This document shows, one piece after another, positions 16,277-24,815 of a stretch of DNA of 64,000 nucleotides. The notes under the pieces were generated by a model. The model had not been told where the DNA came from. It did no database searches and saw only the letters and a program-made list of their open reading frames with translations. Origin of the DNA: Naasia sp. SYSU D00948 (GTDB lineage: Bacteria > Actinomycetota > Actinomycetes > Actinomycetales > Microbacteriaceae); NCBI RefSeq assembly GCF_017916515.1, contig NZ_JAFMTA010000001.1:1178001-1242000 (forward strand), in the 5' to 3' direction. Within the stretch, counting starts at the first letter, position 1. Each line of letters opens with the position of its first letter. A program made the position numbers and the translations under genes.

Positions 16277-16729
16277 CTACTTGGCCGCGACCACATTCAG
16301 GGTGATCGTTGCCACGACGTCCTCCCGGAGCCGGACGGTGGCCTCGTGCGACCCCGTCGACCGGATCGACGACGGCAGCTCGATCTTGCGCTTGTCCAGC
16401 TCGCCGAGGCCCGCCGCCGAGACCGCGGAGGCCACGTCGGAGGTCTTGACGGAGCCGAAGAGGCGTCCGCCCGAGCCGGCCTTGACGGAAAGGGTCACGG
16501 CCGAGGCCTCGAGCCGCTGCTTGAGCTGCTGGGCCTCCTCGGCCGTGGCGAGCTCGCGGGCCGCGCGGGCGGCCTTGATCGACTCGATCTGCTTCTCGCC
16601 GCCGCGGCTCCACTGGACTGCGAGGCCCGAGGGGACGAGATAGTTGCGCGCGTAGCCCGGCTTGACGTCGACGACGTCACCGGGAGCGCCGAGGCCGGTG
16701 ACCTCGTGGGTGAGGATGAGCTTCGACAT
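16277..16729 (-). CDS. rplI: 50S ribosomal protein L9
   Basis: 150 residues. The N-terminal signature [21 protein letters not shown] binds 23S rRNA; a long connecting helix and a C-terminal globular domain follow. It sits at the base of the L1 stalk and helps frame maintenance. ATG at 16729 follows AGGAG at 6 bases. Last gene of rpsF-ssb-rpsR-rplI, 8 bases after rpsR, and followed by a strong terminator. Confidence 0.95.
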   Translation of the reverse strand: MSKLILTHEVTGLGAPGDVVDVKPGYARNYLVPSGLAVQWSRGGEKQIESIKAARAARELATAEEAQQLKQRLEASAVTLSVKAGSGGRLFGSVKTSDVASAVSAAGLGELDKRKIELPSSIRSTGSHEATVRLREDVVATITLNVVAAK

Positions 16730-16737
16730 CGGTACTC

Positions 16738-16995
16738 CTAGCGTCCGGACCCGGCGTACGGAAGCAGGGCCATCTCACGGGCGTTCTTCACGGCCCGCGC
16801 GATGAGGCGCTGCTCCTGCACCGAGACTCCGGTGATGCGGCGGGCGCGGATCTTGCCGCGCTCGGAGATGAACTTGCGGAGCGTCGCGACGTCCTTGTAG
16901 TCGATGACGCCGACCTTGATCGCCTTCGCGGGAGCGGCGGTCTTGCCGCCCTTCACGCGAGGCTTGCGGCTGTCGCCGCGGGACTTCCCAGCCAT
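16738..16995 (-). CDS. rpsR: 30S ribosomal protein S18
   Basis: 85 residues with the S18 core [25 protein letters not shown] and the [17 protein letters not shown] tail. It has no CxxC zinc motif. It pairs with S6 on the 16S platform. Third gene of the S6 operon. A Lys/Gly-rich N-terminal extension of about 28 residues is usual in actinobacteria. Confidence 0.95.
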   Translation of the reverse strand: MAGKSRGDSRKPRVKGGKTAAPAKAIKVGVIDYKDVATLRKFISERGKIRARRITGVSVQEQRLIARAVKNAREMALLPYAGSGR

Positions 16996-17048
16996 GCGGA
17001 ATTCCTAACTGTGAAAAGAAGAGGGGAGGGGGAGGACGACGGTCCGGA

Positions 17049-17546
17049 TCAGAACGGGGTGTCGTCGTCGTAGGAGCCGGGCGTGTTCCACACGTCCGCG
17101 CCCGACGAGGCGGGAGCGCTGGGCGCCCACGGCTCGTCCGCGCCCGAGCTGACGCCGCGGCCGCCGCCCCCGCCGCCGCCACCCGACGTGCGGGTGACCT
17201 GCGCGGTCGCGTAGCGCAGCGAGGGGCCGATCTCGTCGACCTCCAGCTCGATCGAGGTGCGGCGCTCGCCCTCCTTCGTCTCGTAGGAGCGCTGCTTCAG
17301 CCGTCCCGTCGCGATGACCCGGGAGCCCTTGCTCAGCGAGCCGGCGACGTGCTCGGCGAAGTCGCGCCACACGGACGCCCGGAGGAACAGCGCTTCGCCG
17401 TCCTTCCAGTCGTTCGACTGACGGTCGAAGGTGCGGGGGGTGGAGGCGATCGTGAAGTTCGCCACCGCGAGGCCGTTCTGCGTGTAGCGCAGCTCGGGGT
17501 CGGCGGTCAGGTTGCCGACCACCGTGATGATGGTCTCGCCGGCCAC
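17049..17546 (-). CDS. ssb: Single-stranded DNA-binding protein
   Basis: 165 residues: an OB fold (about 1-110, with [26 protein letters not shown]), a Gly-rich linker with a run of eight glycines near 123-130, and the acidic C-terminal tip DDDTPF that recruits replication and repair proteins. It protects single-stranded DNA. The start is GTG at 17546, two bases after the rpsF stop. It lies between rpsF and rpsR, the usual bacterial arrangement. Confidence 0.95.
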   Translation of the reverse strand: MAGETIITVVGNLTADPELRYTQNGLAVANFTIASTPRTFDRQSNDWKDGEALFLRASVWRDFAEHVAGSLSKGSRVIATGRLKQRSYETKEGERRTSIELEVDEIGPSLRYATAQVTRTSGGGGGGGGRGVSSGADEPWAPSAPASSGADVWNTPGSYDDDTPF

Positions 17547-17548
17547 GC

Positions 17549-17890
17549 TCAGCGCCCGTTCGCGGGCTGCTCGGCGGCAGCCGCGGCGGCTCGGGCCACG
17601 GCCTCCTCCGCGCGCAGGACCTTCGTGCGGAGCACGGCCTCCGAGAGGCTGAGCTGGCGGTCGAGCTCCTTGGCGGCCTCGGCGGTCGAGGTGAGGTTCA
17701 CGACGGCGTAGATGCCCTCGCTCTTCTTGTTGATCTCGTAGGCCAGGCGGCGACGGCCCCAGATGTCGACGTTGTCGATGGTCCCGCCGGCGGTGCGGAT
17801 CACGCCGAGGAACTTGTCGAGGCTCGGGGCGACCGTGCGCTCGTCGATCTCCGGGTCGAGGATGACCATGAGTTCGTATTTGTGCGTCAC
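17549..17890 (-). CDS. rpsF: 30S ribosomal protein S6
   Basis: 113 residues: [20 protein letters not shown] and [20 protein letters not shown] are diagnostic of S6. The C terminus is Ala-rich and not Glu-rich. It binds 16S rRNA together with S18. The start is the first codon after a long AAGGAGGTGGGTCA ribosome site. It heads the operon; the 130-base leader has a structure resembling an S6:S18 binding motif. Confidence 0.95.
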   Translation of the reverse strand: MTHKYELMVILDPEIDERTVAPSLDKFLGVIRTAGGTIDNVDIWGRRRLAYEINKKSEGIYAVVNLTSTAEAAKELDRQLSLSEAVLRTKVLRAEEAVARAAAAAAEQPANGR

Positions 17891-17959
17891 TGACCCACCT
17901 CCTTCGGACTAGAACGGCTGCAGGCTCTCTGCAGCAGGAGGGTGTGTGCACGTCCGCGC

Positions 17960-18057
17960 CGGAGCTGAGGCGGATGCCCTCGCGTCGAGGCGGACAGCTG
18001 TACCGCGCTGACGCGGACAACCGCAGTAGCTTAGCTGGCTCCCTGGTTCTCGGGCAA
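17960..18057 (-). promoter_or_regulatory. rpsF operon promoter and candidate S6:S18 leader motif
   Basis: On the minus strand TTGCCC (18052-18057) and TAAGCT (18028-18033) are 18 bases apart, inside the last codons of pcnA. In the transcript, CAGCT (17995-17999) can pair with AGCTG (17963-17967), enclosing an inner stem CCTCG/CGAGG (17978-17990); a UCCGCC segment occurs on both sides. Known rpsF leaders present an unpaired CCG to the S6:S18 complex for feedback control. The match is by eye only. Confidence 0.45.
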
Positions 18058-19470
18058 GGCGGACCACCATTCGCGCAGCCGGCGCGTGGCCTCCTCCTCC
18101 CCGAGCGGTCCCTCGTCCAGCCGCAGCTCGAGCAGGTGCTTGTAGGCACGGCCGACGACGGGCCCGGGACGCACGCCGAGGATCGCCATGATCTGCTCGC
18201 CGTCGAGGTCCGGGCGGATCGCGGCGAGCTCCTCCTGCTCCTCGAGCTCGGCGATCCGGCGCTCGATGTCGTCGTACGCGGCCGCCAGCCGCTCCGCCTT
18301 GCGCCGGTTGCGGGTCGTCACGTCTGCGCGGGTGAGGATGTGCAGCTGCTCGAGCTGGTCGCCCGCGTCGCGCGCGTACCGGCGCACCGCCGAGTCCGTC
18401 CAGGCGCCCTCGGTGTAGCCGAAGAACCGCTGATGCAGCTCGATGAGCTTCGCCGTGCGATCGATCGTGTCGTTGTCGAAGCGCAGCGCGCGGAGGCGCT
18501 TGCGGGCGAGCTTCGCGCCGACGACGTCGTGGTGGTGGAAGGTGACGGCCCCGCCGCGCTCGAACCGGCGGGTGGCGGGCTTGCCGATGTCGTGCAGGAG
18601 GGCGGCGAGCCGCAGGACCAGGTCCGGCTCGTGGTCGCGCCGGCGCTCCAGCTCGATCGTCTGCTCGAGCACCGTCAGAGAGTGCTCGTAGACGTCCTTG
18701 TGCCGATGCTCGGCGTCGACCGTGAGGCGGAGGGCCGGCAGCTCCGGGAGGATCAGGTCCGCGATGCCGGAGGCGACCAGGAGCTCGAGTCCCGGCCGCG
18801 GCGCGGGCGCGAGGAGGAGCCGGGCGATCTCCTCCTTCATCCGCTCGGGCGAGACGATGCCGAGACGGTCGGCGAGGCGCCCCATGGCCGCCCGGGTCTC
18901 CTCCTCCACCGCGAAGCCGAGCTGGGCGGCGAAGCGTGCCGCTCGGAGCATGCGCAGCGGATCCTCCGAGAACGAGACCTCGGGCGCCTGCGGAGTGCGA
19001 AGCCGGCGCCCGAGCAGATCCTCGATGCCGCCCGTGGGATCGACGAGGACCCGGGCCGGCAGGCGCAGAGCCATCGCGTTCACCGTGAAGTCGCGGCGGA
19101 CGAGATCCTCCTCGAGGGTGTCCCCGAAACGGACCTCGGGCTTCCGGGAGTCCGGGGTGTAGGCGTCCGACCGATAGGTGGTGATCTCGACCTTCTCGCC
19201 CGAGACGCGCGCGCCGATGGTCCCGAAGGCCCGGCCGACGTCCCACCGGGCGGAGGAGATGGGCGTGACGATCTCGAGGATCCGCTCGGGACGTGCGTCC
19301 GTCGTGAAGTCCAGGTCCAGGGCCGGCCGGGAGAGGAAGGCGTCGCGGACGGGCCCGCCCACGAGGGCGAGCTCCGCGCCCGCCGCCTCGAACGCGGCGG
19401 CCAGCCGGGCCACCGGGGGAGAGGTCGCGATGGCCGTGAGGCGGTCGAGAGCGGCCGCCGCGCTGTCCAT
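18031..19470 (-). CDS. pcnA: CCA tRNA nucleotidyltransferase
   Basis: 479 residues from ATG 19470. The head has the class II nucleotidyltransferase motif [20 protein letters not shown] with the DxD metal pair, followed by [11 protein letters not shown] and [14 protein letters not shown]. An HD domain ([13 protein letters not shown]) follows, as in the actinobacterial/Bacillus-type enzyme. It adds or repairs the 3' CCA of tRNAs, needed here because tRNA-Ile in this window lacks an encoded CCA. Three ATGs lie close together; 19470 is chosen because a TAGCAT box sits 8 bases upstream (leaderless). ATG 19476 is possible. Divergent from the DUF6049 gene. Confidence 0.9.
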   Translation of the reverse strand: MDSAAAALDRLTAIATSPPVARLAAAFEAAGAELALVGGPVRDAFLSRPALDLDFTTDARPERILEIVTPISSARWDVGRAFGTIGARVSGEKVEITTYRSDAYTPDSRKPEVRFGDTLEEDLVRRDFTVNAMALRLPARVLVDPTGGIEDLLGRRLRTPQAPEVSFSEDPLRMLRAARFAAQLGFAVEEETRAAMGRLADRLGIVSPERMKEEIARLLLAPAPRPGLELLVASGIADLILPELPALRLTVDAEHRHKDVYEHSLTVLEQTIELERRRDHEPDLVLRLAALLHDIGKPATRRFERGGAVTFHHHDVVGAKLARKRLRALRFDNDTIDRTAKLIELHQRFFGYTEGAWTDSAVRRYARDAGDQLEQLHILTRADVTTRNRRKAERLAAAYDDIERRIAELEEQEELAAIRPDLDGEQIMAILGVRPGPVVGRAYKHLLELRLDEGPLGEEEATRRLREWWSALPENQGAS

Positions 19471-19527
19471 GGGCATCCATGCTAGTTGCCGGGGAGCGCG
19501 GTACCCCACCGCCTAGACTCGCTGTCC

Positions 19528-19572
19528 ATGGGAGGGTGGAGGTCGGCCGGCGCCCCCGACGGTCCGGCGTGA
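19528..19572 (+). CDS. Possible 14-residue leaderless leader peptide
   Basis: TAGACT (19514-19519) is followed after 8 bases by ATG and a 14-codon frame encoding MGGWRSAGAPDGPA. Its TGA overlaps the GTG of the DUF6049 gene (GTGA at 19569-19572). Because the larger gene has no ribosome site, ribosomes finishing the small frame could restart on it. The peptide resembles nothing I know; the arrangement is the evidence. Confidence 0.4.
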   Translation: MGGWRSAGAPDGPA

Positions 19573-21614
19573 GGCGCGCGCTCCTTCCCGCGCTCGCTGT
19601 GGCCCTCGCGGCATCCGCTCTGCCCCTCCCCCCGGCGTCCGCCGCGACCGAGGACGAGCCGGTCCTCTCCCTCACCCTCGCGTCGGCCACGGGAGTGGTC
19701 GCACCGGGCGCCGACCTCGTCGTGTCCGGCACGGTGACGAACCTGGGGACTGCGGCCACCGGCACCGGGACCGTGACGGTCGGACTCACCGCCCAGGACG
19801 CCGAGCGCGCCGAGATCCAGGCGGGCCTTTCGGATCCCGCGTCGGTGGAGAGCCGTCCGGTCGCGACGCTCGCCCTCCCGTCGCTTCCCGCCGGCGCCTC
19901 CGCGCCCGTCGCCCTCACCGTTCCGGCGGCCGACGTCTCCGCCGCGCTCTCGCGGGCGGACTGGGGCGCGCTCCTGCTCACGGGCCGGGCCGAGCTCGGC
20001 GGGACTCCCGTCGCGCACTCCTCGTCCGGGTTCGTGTGGAGCGACGGAGACGCTCCCGCTCCGCTCCGCGTCGTCACGATCGTGCCCTTCACGACCCCCG
20101 GCGACACGGAGGGACTGCTCGACGCCGAGACGCTGAACGCCTACCTCTCGGCGGACGGCGTGCTGCGCGCGAAGCTGGACGCCGTCCGGGGTACCCCTGC
20201 CGCGATCGCCCTCGACCCGCGCATCCTCGCGTCCATCCGGGCGCTCGGCACCGACGCTCCGCCGAGCGCCGTCATCTGGCTCGCGGACCTTCGGGCGGCC
20301 GGCAACGTCATATTCCCGCTGAGCTATGCGGACTCCGACCTCAGTCTCCAACGCGCGGCCGGAGCACCCGCCGTGCTGTCTCCCGGCTCGTTCGAGTCGT
20401 CCCTCGACCCCGACGACTTCGCAGCGGGCGCCGTGGCGGAGGCCACTCCTCCTTCCACCGCGCCCCCTGCCGCTCCGACCCCGTCACCGTCGCCCACCGA
20501 GGGCGCCGGGACCCTCCCCACCGCGGAGGACCTGCTCCGCTGGGACTACACGTTCGGCGATGTCGCATGGCCGACGACGGTCCGGCCGGGCGACCTGCCG
20601 TTCCTGACCGCCGCCGGCTACACCCGCGCGCTCGTCCCGAGCTCCTCGCTCGCCGACCCGCCGTCCCCGCTGCCCGCTACCGCCACCATCGAGGGCAGCT
20701 CCGCTCTCATCGTCGACTCCGTGCTCTCCGATGCGGTGTCCGAGGCCGCCGCCGCGACCTCCGAGGCCGCCGGACGAGCCGCATTCGGCGATGCCACCGC
20801 CCTCCTCGCCGCGACGGCCGACGAGGCGGACACCGAGACCACCGTCATCGTCGGCATGGACCGGGGCTGGCCGAGCAGCACCGCCTCGACGGCGGCCGCC
20901 CTCGCCGCGCTGCGTGCCCTGCCCTGGGCGGCGCCCGCCGCCCTGGACGCCGTGACCGGGACAGGACCCGACCTCGCGATCCGCGGGGACCAGCCGGCGG
21001 ACCCGCGCGTCCCCGCCGCGTCGCTGCTGATCCAGGACGACGCGGCGATCGGCCAGTTCGCGAGCGTGCTGGAGCGCCCCGAGCTGCTCACGGGACGGGA
21101 GCGGCTGCGCCTGCTCGCCGTGCTCTCCGCCCAGTGGCTCGAGTTCCCGCAGGCCTGGCAGACGGCGGCGAACGACCTCCACGCCCGCTTCGACGCCATC
21201 CTGCACTCCGTCACGATCACTCAGACGAGCCTGCTCGTGCTGAGTCCGGACATCGACGTCCCCGTCTACGTCCAGAACGACCTCGACTTCCCGGTGCGAA
21301 TCGTCCTCACCGGGCGCCCCAGCAACGCCCGGCTCCTCGTGGAGAACGCCGAGGCCGTCATCGACCCCGGCACCAGTCAGCGGGTCGGGCTCCCGGCTCG
21401 ATCCATCGCGAACGGCCGCGTCACCCTCGCCGTCACGGCCTCCAGCCCTACGGGCATCCCGGTCGGCGACACCGCGTTCATCACCGTCGACGTGCAGGCG
21501 GAGTGGGAGGCGGTCGGCACCGCGGTGGTCATCGGGCTCGTGGCCGCGCTGTTCGGCTTCGGCCTCTGGCGCAGCATCCGACGGCGACGGCGAGCGTCCA
21601 GGACGGCCGAGTGA
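19569..21614 (+). CDS. Secreted, membrane-anchored DUF6049 protein
   Basis: 681 residues from GTG 19569: signal peptide (RRALLPALAVALAASALPLPPASA), a large extracellular part with beta-rich domains and a Pro/Ser/Thr-rich linker near residues 300-320, and a C-terminal transmembrane helix (about 654-671) followed by an Arg-rich cytosolic end. This is the build of the actinobacterial DUF6049 family (Rv3909-like), always encoded just before murJ and presumed to act in cell-wall synthesis. Its stop overlaps the murJ GTG (GTGA). The mutT-type gene that precedes it in mycobacteria is absent. Confidence 0.8.
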   Translation: MRRALLPALAVALAASALPLPPASAATEDEPVLSLTLASATGVVAPGADLVVSGTVTNLGTAATGTGTVTVGLTAQDAERAEIQAGLSDPASVESRPVATLALPSLPAGASAPVALTVPAADVSAALSRADWGALLLTGRAELGGTPVAHSSSGFVWSDGDAPAPLRVVTIVPFTTPGDTEGLLDAETLNAYLSADGVLRAKLDAVRGTPAAIALDPRILASIRALGTDAPPSAVIWLADLRAAGNVIFPLSYADSDLSLQRAAGAPAVLSPGSFESSLDPDDFAAGAVAEATPPSTAPPAAPTPSPSPTEGAGTLPTAEDLLRWDYTFGDVAWPTTVRPGDLPFLTAAGYTRALVPSSSLADPPSPLPATATIEGSSALIVDSVLSDAVSEAAAATSEAAGRAAFGDATALLAATADEADTETTVIVGMDRGWPSSTASTAAALAALRALPWAAPAALDAVTGTGPDLAIRGDQPADPRVPAASLLIQDDAAIGQFASVLERPELLTGRERLRLLAVLSAQWLEFPQAWQTAANDLHARFDAILHSVTITQTSLLVLSPDIDVPVYVQNDLDFPVRIVLTGRPSNARLLVENAEAVIDPGTSQRVGLPARSIANGRVTLAVTASSPTGIPVGDTAFITVDVQAEWEAVGTAVVIGLVAALFGFGLWRSIRRRRRASRTAE

Positions 21615-23200
21615 GCGGGATCGGGCGCGCCAGCGCGCTGCTCGCCTCCGGAACGGTGGTCTCGCGGATCCTCGGCTTCGTCAAGGCCGTCGTCATCGCC
21701 GAGGCCATCGGCGTGGTCGGCAGCACCAGCGGAGACGCGTATGCCGTTTCGACCATAGTTCCGAACAGCATCTACGCGATCATCGGCGGCGGGCTGCTCA
21801 GCGCGATCCTGGTGCCCCAGATCGTGCGGGCGAGCGCCGCTCCGGACGGCGGCAACGCGTACATCAGCAAGCTCGTGACCCTGGGCCTCACGGGCTTCGC
21901 CCTGATCGCCGCCGCCGCGACGCTCGCGGCCCCGCTCCTCGTGTCGCTCTACTCGTCGAACCGTCTGGACATCGGTCTCGCCACCGCCTTCGCCTTCTGG
22001 TCGCTGCCGCAGGTGTTCTTCCTCGGCATGTACGCGCTGCTCGGCGAGGTGCTGAACGCGCGGAGGGCGTTCGGCCCGTTCACCTGGGCACCCGTCGCGA
22101 ACAACGTCGTCGGCATCGCGGCGATCCTGCTCTTCGTCGCGATCTTCGGCTCCGACCAGCATCGGACGGGCGCCGACTGGTCTCCGGCGATGATCGCCCT
22201 GTTTGCCGGCGGCGGCACGCTGGGCATCGCGGCGCAGGCGCTCCTCCTCGTCCTCTTCTGGCGCCGCGTGGGGCTGCGCTACCGGCCGGACTTCCGCTGG
22301 CGCGGGGTGGGCCTCGGCACCGCGGGCAAGGCCGCGGGATGGACCTTCGCGATGCTCGTCGCGAGCCAGCTCGCCGGGCTCGTGCAGACCAACGTGGCGA
22401 GCCTCGCGAGCGGCCAGGGGGCCAGCGTCCTCACGCTCAACAACGCCTGGCTCATCTTCATGCTCCCGCACTCGGTCATCACGGTCTCGCTCGTCACGGC
22501 GTTCTACACGCGCATGAGCCAGCACGCCGCGGATTCGAACGACACGGGCCTGAAGTCGGACATCTCGGTCGCCCTGCGCTCGGTCGCGCTGGCGATGGTG
22601 CTCGCGACCGCCGTGCTGATGGTCGTCGCGCTGCCCTTCGGCCGTGTCTTCAACCCCGGGTTCGGTGACGTCCAGCAGATGGCCGCCGTGATCATCGCCT
22701 ACGTCCTCGGGCTCGTGCCGTTCTGCCTGCTCTTCGTCGTGCAGCGCTCCTTCTACGCGCTCGCGGACACGCGCACGCCCTTCCTCTTCACCACTGTGCA
22801 GATCGCCCTGGTGACCGGGGGAGTGCTGCTCTGCGCACTGCTGCCCGCCCGCTCCATCGCGGTCGGCATTGCGGCGGTGGTCTCCGCGGCCGGCACGGTC
22901 CAGCTCCTGCTCGCCGCCTTGCTCCTGCGCCGGCGCCTCGGCCCCGGGGCGGGGAAGGGGCTCGGACGCTCGCTGCTGCTCGACCTGATCGCGGCGGTTC
23001 CGGCCGGCGCCGCCGGATGGGGTCTCCTCGTCCTGCTCGGCGGAACCTCCGACGGCGGATTCGCGGTATCCGGGATCCTGCCCGCTGTCGCGTCCATCGC
23101 CCTGATCGGAGCGGCGATGAGCGCCGTCTACGGCGGTGCGCTGCTGCTGTTCCGCTCGCCGGACCTCGCCCCGCTGGTGTCCCGGCTGACGCGGCGCTGA
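21611..23200 (+). CDS. murJ: Lipid II flippase MurJ
   Basis: 529 residues with fourteen hydrophobic segments in the MviN/MurJ pattern (SGTVVSRILGFVKAVVIAEAIG at the start; NSIYAIIGGGLLSAILVPQ; LPHSVITVSLVTAFYTRMS). It moves lipid II to the outer face of the membrane. It ends soon after the last helix, so it lacks the long cytosolic pseudokinase and outer domain of the mycobacterial protein (about 1,180 residues). GTG start at 21611 overlaps the upstream stop. Confidence 0.92.
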   Translation: MSGIGRASALLASGTVVSRILGFVKAVVIAEAIGVVGSTSGDAYAVSTIVPNSIYAIIGGGLLSAILVPQIVRASAAPDGGNAYISKLVTLGLTGFALIAAAATLAAPLLVSLYSSNRLDIGLATAFAFWSLPQVFFLGMYALLGEVLNARRAFGPFTWAPVANNVVGIAAILLFVAIFGSDQHRTGADWSPAMIALFAGGGTLGIAAQALLLVLFWRRVGLRYRPDFRWRGVGLGTAGKAAGWTFAMLVASQLAGLVQTNVASLASGQGASVLTLNNAWLIFMLPHSVITVSLVTAFYTRMSQHAADSNDTGLKSDISVALRSVALAMVLATAVLMVVALPFGRVFNPGFGDVQQMAAVIIAYVLGLVPFCLLFVVQRSFYALADTRTPFLFTTVQIALVTGGVLLCALLPARSIAVGIAAVVSAAGTVQLLLAALLLRRRLGPGAGKGLGRSLLLDLIAAVPAGAAGWGLLVLLGGTSDGGFAVSGILPAVASIALIGAAMSAVYGGALLLFRSPDLAPLVSRLTRR

Positions 23201-23213
23201 GCCTCCCGGCCCT

Positions 23214-23240
23214 GGAATAGGCCGCGGCTAGGATGTGTTG
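23214..23240 (+). promoter_or_regulatory. SigR/SigH-type promoter of trxB-trxA
   Basis: GGAAT (23214-23218) and GTTG (23237-23240) are exactly 18 bases apart. This matches the oxidative-stress sigma factor promoter (GGAAT-N18-GTT) known from Streptomyces SigR and mycobacterial SigH, whose core targets include trxB and trxA. Start would be near 23247, leaving a leader of about 48 bases. A housekeeping-type TAGGAT also lies inside (23229-23234). Confidence 0.7.
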
Positions 23241-23294
23241 ACCCGGGAGCGGCGGCTGACAGGCCGGCGCCGGAGACAGCCGAGGAGCGTCGCA

Positions 23295-24317
23295 GTGCGT
23301 CAGATGATCATCATCGGGTCGGGTCCCGCGGGCTACACCGCGGCCATCTACGCGGCCCGCGCCGAGCTGAAGCCGCTGCTTCTCGCGAGCTCCGTCGAAG
23401 CGGGCGGTGAGCTGATGAACACCACCGACGTGGAGAACTTCCCGGGCTTCCCCGAGAGCATCATGGGTCCGGATCTCATGGACCGGATGCGTCTGCAGGC
23501 CGAGCGGTTCGGCACCGAGGTCGTCTACGACGACGTGACCGAGGTCGACCTCACCGGCGACGTCAAGCGCGTGACCACCGGCAACGGCGACGTCTACGAG
23601 GCGCTCTCGGTGATCGTCGCGACGGGGTCCGCCTACCGCAAGCTCGGCCTCCCCGACGAGGATCGCCTCAGCGGCTACGGGGTGTCCTGGTGCGCGACCT
23701 GCGACGGTGCGTTCTTCCGCAAGCGCGTCATCGCCGTGGTCGGCGGTGGCGACTCCGCGATGGAGGAGGCGACCTTCCTGACGCGGTTCGCGGACAAGGT
23801 CTACGTCATCCACCGGCGCGACACCCTGCGGGCCTCGAAGATCATGCAGCAGCGCGCGTTCGAGAACCCGAAGATCGAGTTCGTCTGGAACAGCCAGGTC
23901 GTGGGGATCGCGGGCGAGACGGCCGTCGAGGGCGTCACCCTGCAAGACACCGTCACGGGTGAGCAGCGCGAGCTCGAGGTCACCGGGCTGTTCATCGCCG
24001 TGGGCAACGACCCCCGCGTGCACCTGTTCCACGGTCAGCTCGACCTCACGCCGGAGGGCACTCTCGCCGTCGAGGGGCGCACCTCGCGCACCAACCTCCC
24101 CGGGGTGTTCGCGGCCGGCGACGTCATCGACCCGACCTACCGCCAGGCGGTCACCGCAGCCGCGTCCGGCACCGTCGCCGCGCTCGACGCCGAGCACTAC
24201 CTCGCCTCCCTCCCGGAGGAGCTCCTCGCGCCCGCCAAGGGCGCCGCGGAGGAGGGCAGCGCTCCCGTCGCCGGCAGCACCGTCAACCCGGACGGCGAGC
24301 TGGTCGCCCAGCCCTGA
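23295..24317 (+). CDS. trxB: Thioredoxin reductase
   Basis: 340 residues. FAD motif GSGPAG (8-13), redox pair in CATCD (Cys133, Cys136), NADPH motif GGGDSA (150-155) and GVFAAGDV near the C terminus. It passes electrons from NADPH to thioredoxin. Start GTG 23295 with GAGGAG at 7 bases; the upstream frame has no conserved sequence. A 27-residue tail beyond the usual end (LLAPAKGAAEEGSAPVAGS...) is Ala/Pro-rich and low complexity. The gene order murJ-trxB-trxA is the actinobacterial one without the sigM-rsmA pair found between them in mycobacteria. Confidence 0.95.
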   Translation: MRQMIIIGSGPAGYTAAIYAARAELKPLLLASSVEAGGELMNTTDVENFPGFPESIMGPDLMDRMRLQAERFGTEVVYDDVTEVDLTGDVKRVTTGNGDVYEALSVIVATGSAYRKLGLPDEDRLSGYGVSWCATCDGAFFRKRVIAVVGGGDSAMEEATFLTRFADKVYVIHRRDTLRASKIMQQRAFENPKIEFVWNSQVVGIAGETAVEGVTLQDTVTGEQRELEVTGLFIAVGNDPRVHLFHGQLDLTPEGTLAVEGRTSRTNLPGVFAAGDVIDPTYRQAVTAAASGTVAALDAEHYLASLPEELLAPAKGAAEEGSAPVAGSTVNPDGELVAQP

Positions 24318-24336
24318 GGCGATCGGGCCGAAACCC

Positions 24337-24358
24337 CGCCAGTACACTCACACTGGCG
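24337..24358 (+). promoter_or_regulatory. Intergenic hairpin between trxB and trxA
   Basis: CGCCAGT (24337-24343) pairs with ACTGGCG (24352-24358) across an 8-base loop. It could set the ratio of the two messages by stopping part of transcription or slowing decay. No T run follows, and the trxA ribosome site AAGGAGGA comes next. Confidence 0.4.
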
Positions 24359-24382
24359 TTCGTTCCCAAGGAGGATCAGTAC

Positions 24383-24709
24383 ATGGCCAATCTCAAGGAT
24401 GTCACCGACGCGACGTTCCAGCAGGACGTGCTCGACTCGGACAAGCCCGTTCTCGTGGACTTCTGGGCCGAGTGGTGCGCTCCCTGCCGCGCGGTCGGCC
24501 CCGTCCTCGAGAAGATCGCCGAGGAGAACGGCGACAAGATCGAGATCGTGAAGCTCAACGTGGACGACAACCCGGAGACCGCGGCGAAGTACCACATCAC
24601 CTCCATCCCGGCGATGAAGGTCTACCGCGGCGGCGAGGTCGTCAAGTCGGTCATCGGCGCGAAGCCCAAGCCTGCACTCGAGTCCGAGCTGGCAGCATTC
24701 CTCGCCTGA
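24383..24709 (+). CDS. trxA: Thioredoxin
   Basis: 108 residues with the active site WCAPC (31-35), so Cys32/Cys35 with an Ala in place of the usual Gly, and cis-Pro in TSIPAMK. It reduces protein disulfides and is recharged by the adjacent TrxB. ATG at 24383 follows AAGGAGGATCAGTAC. A strong terminator follows. Confidence 0.96.
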   Translation: MANLKDVTDATFQQDVLDSDKPVLVDFWAEWCAPCRAVGPVLEKIAEENGDKIEIVKLNVDDNPETAAKYHITSIPAMKVYRGGEVVKSVIGAKPKPALESELAAFLA

Positions 24710-24729
24710 CCGACGGACTCTTCTTTTCG

Positions 24730-24758
24730 GGACCCGCTCGGCTCAGCCGGGCGGGTCC
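24730..24758 (+). terminator. Rho-independent terminator of trxB-trxA
   Basis: GGACCCGC (24730-24737) pairs with GCGGGTCC (24751-24758), and an inner CGGC/GCCG stem closes on a TCA loop. TTCCTTTTG follows. It is the clearest classical terminator in the window. Confidence 0.85.
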
Positions 24759-24815
24759 TTCCTTTTGTCGTCACTAGTGTTGAACAGCGGGATCCGGCCG
24801 CGGAAGAAGGAATCA

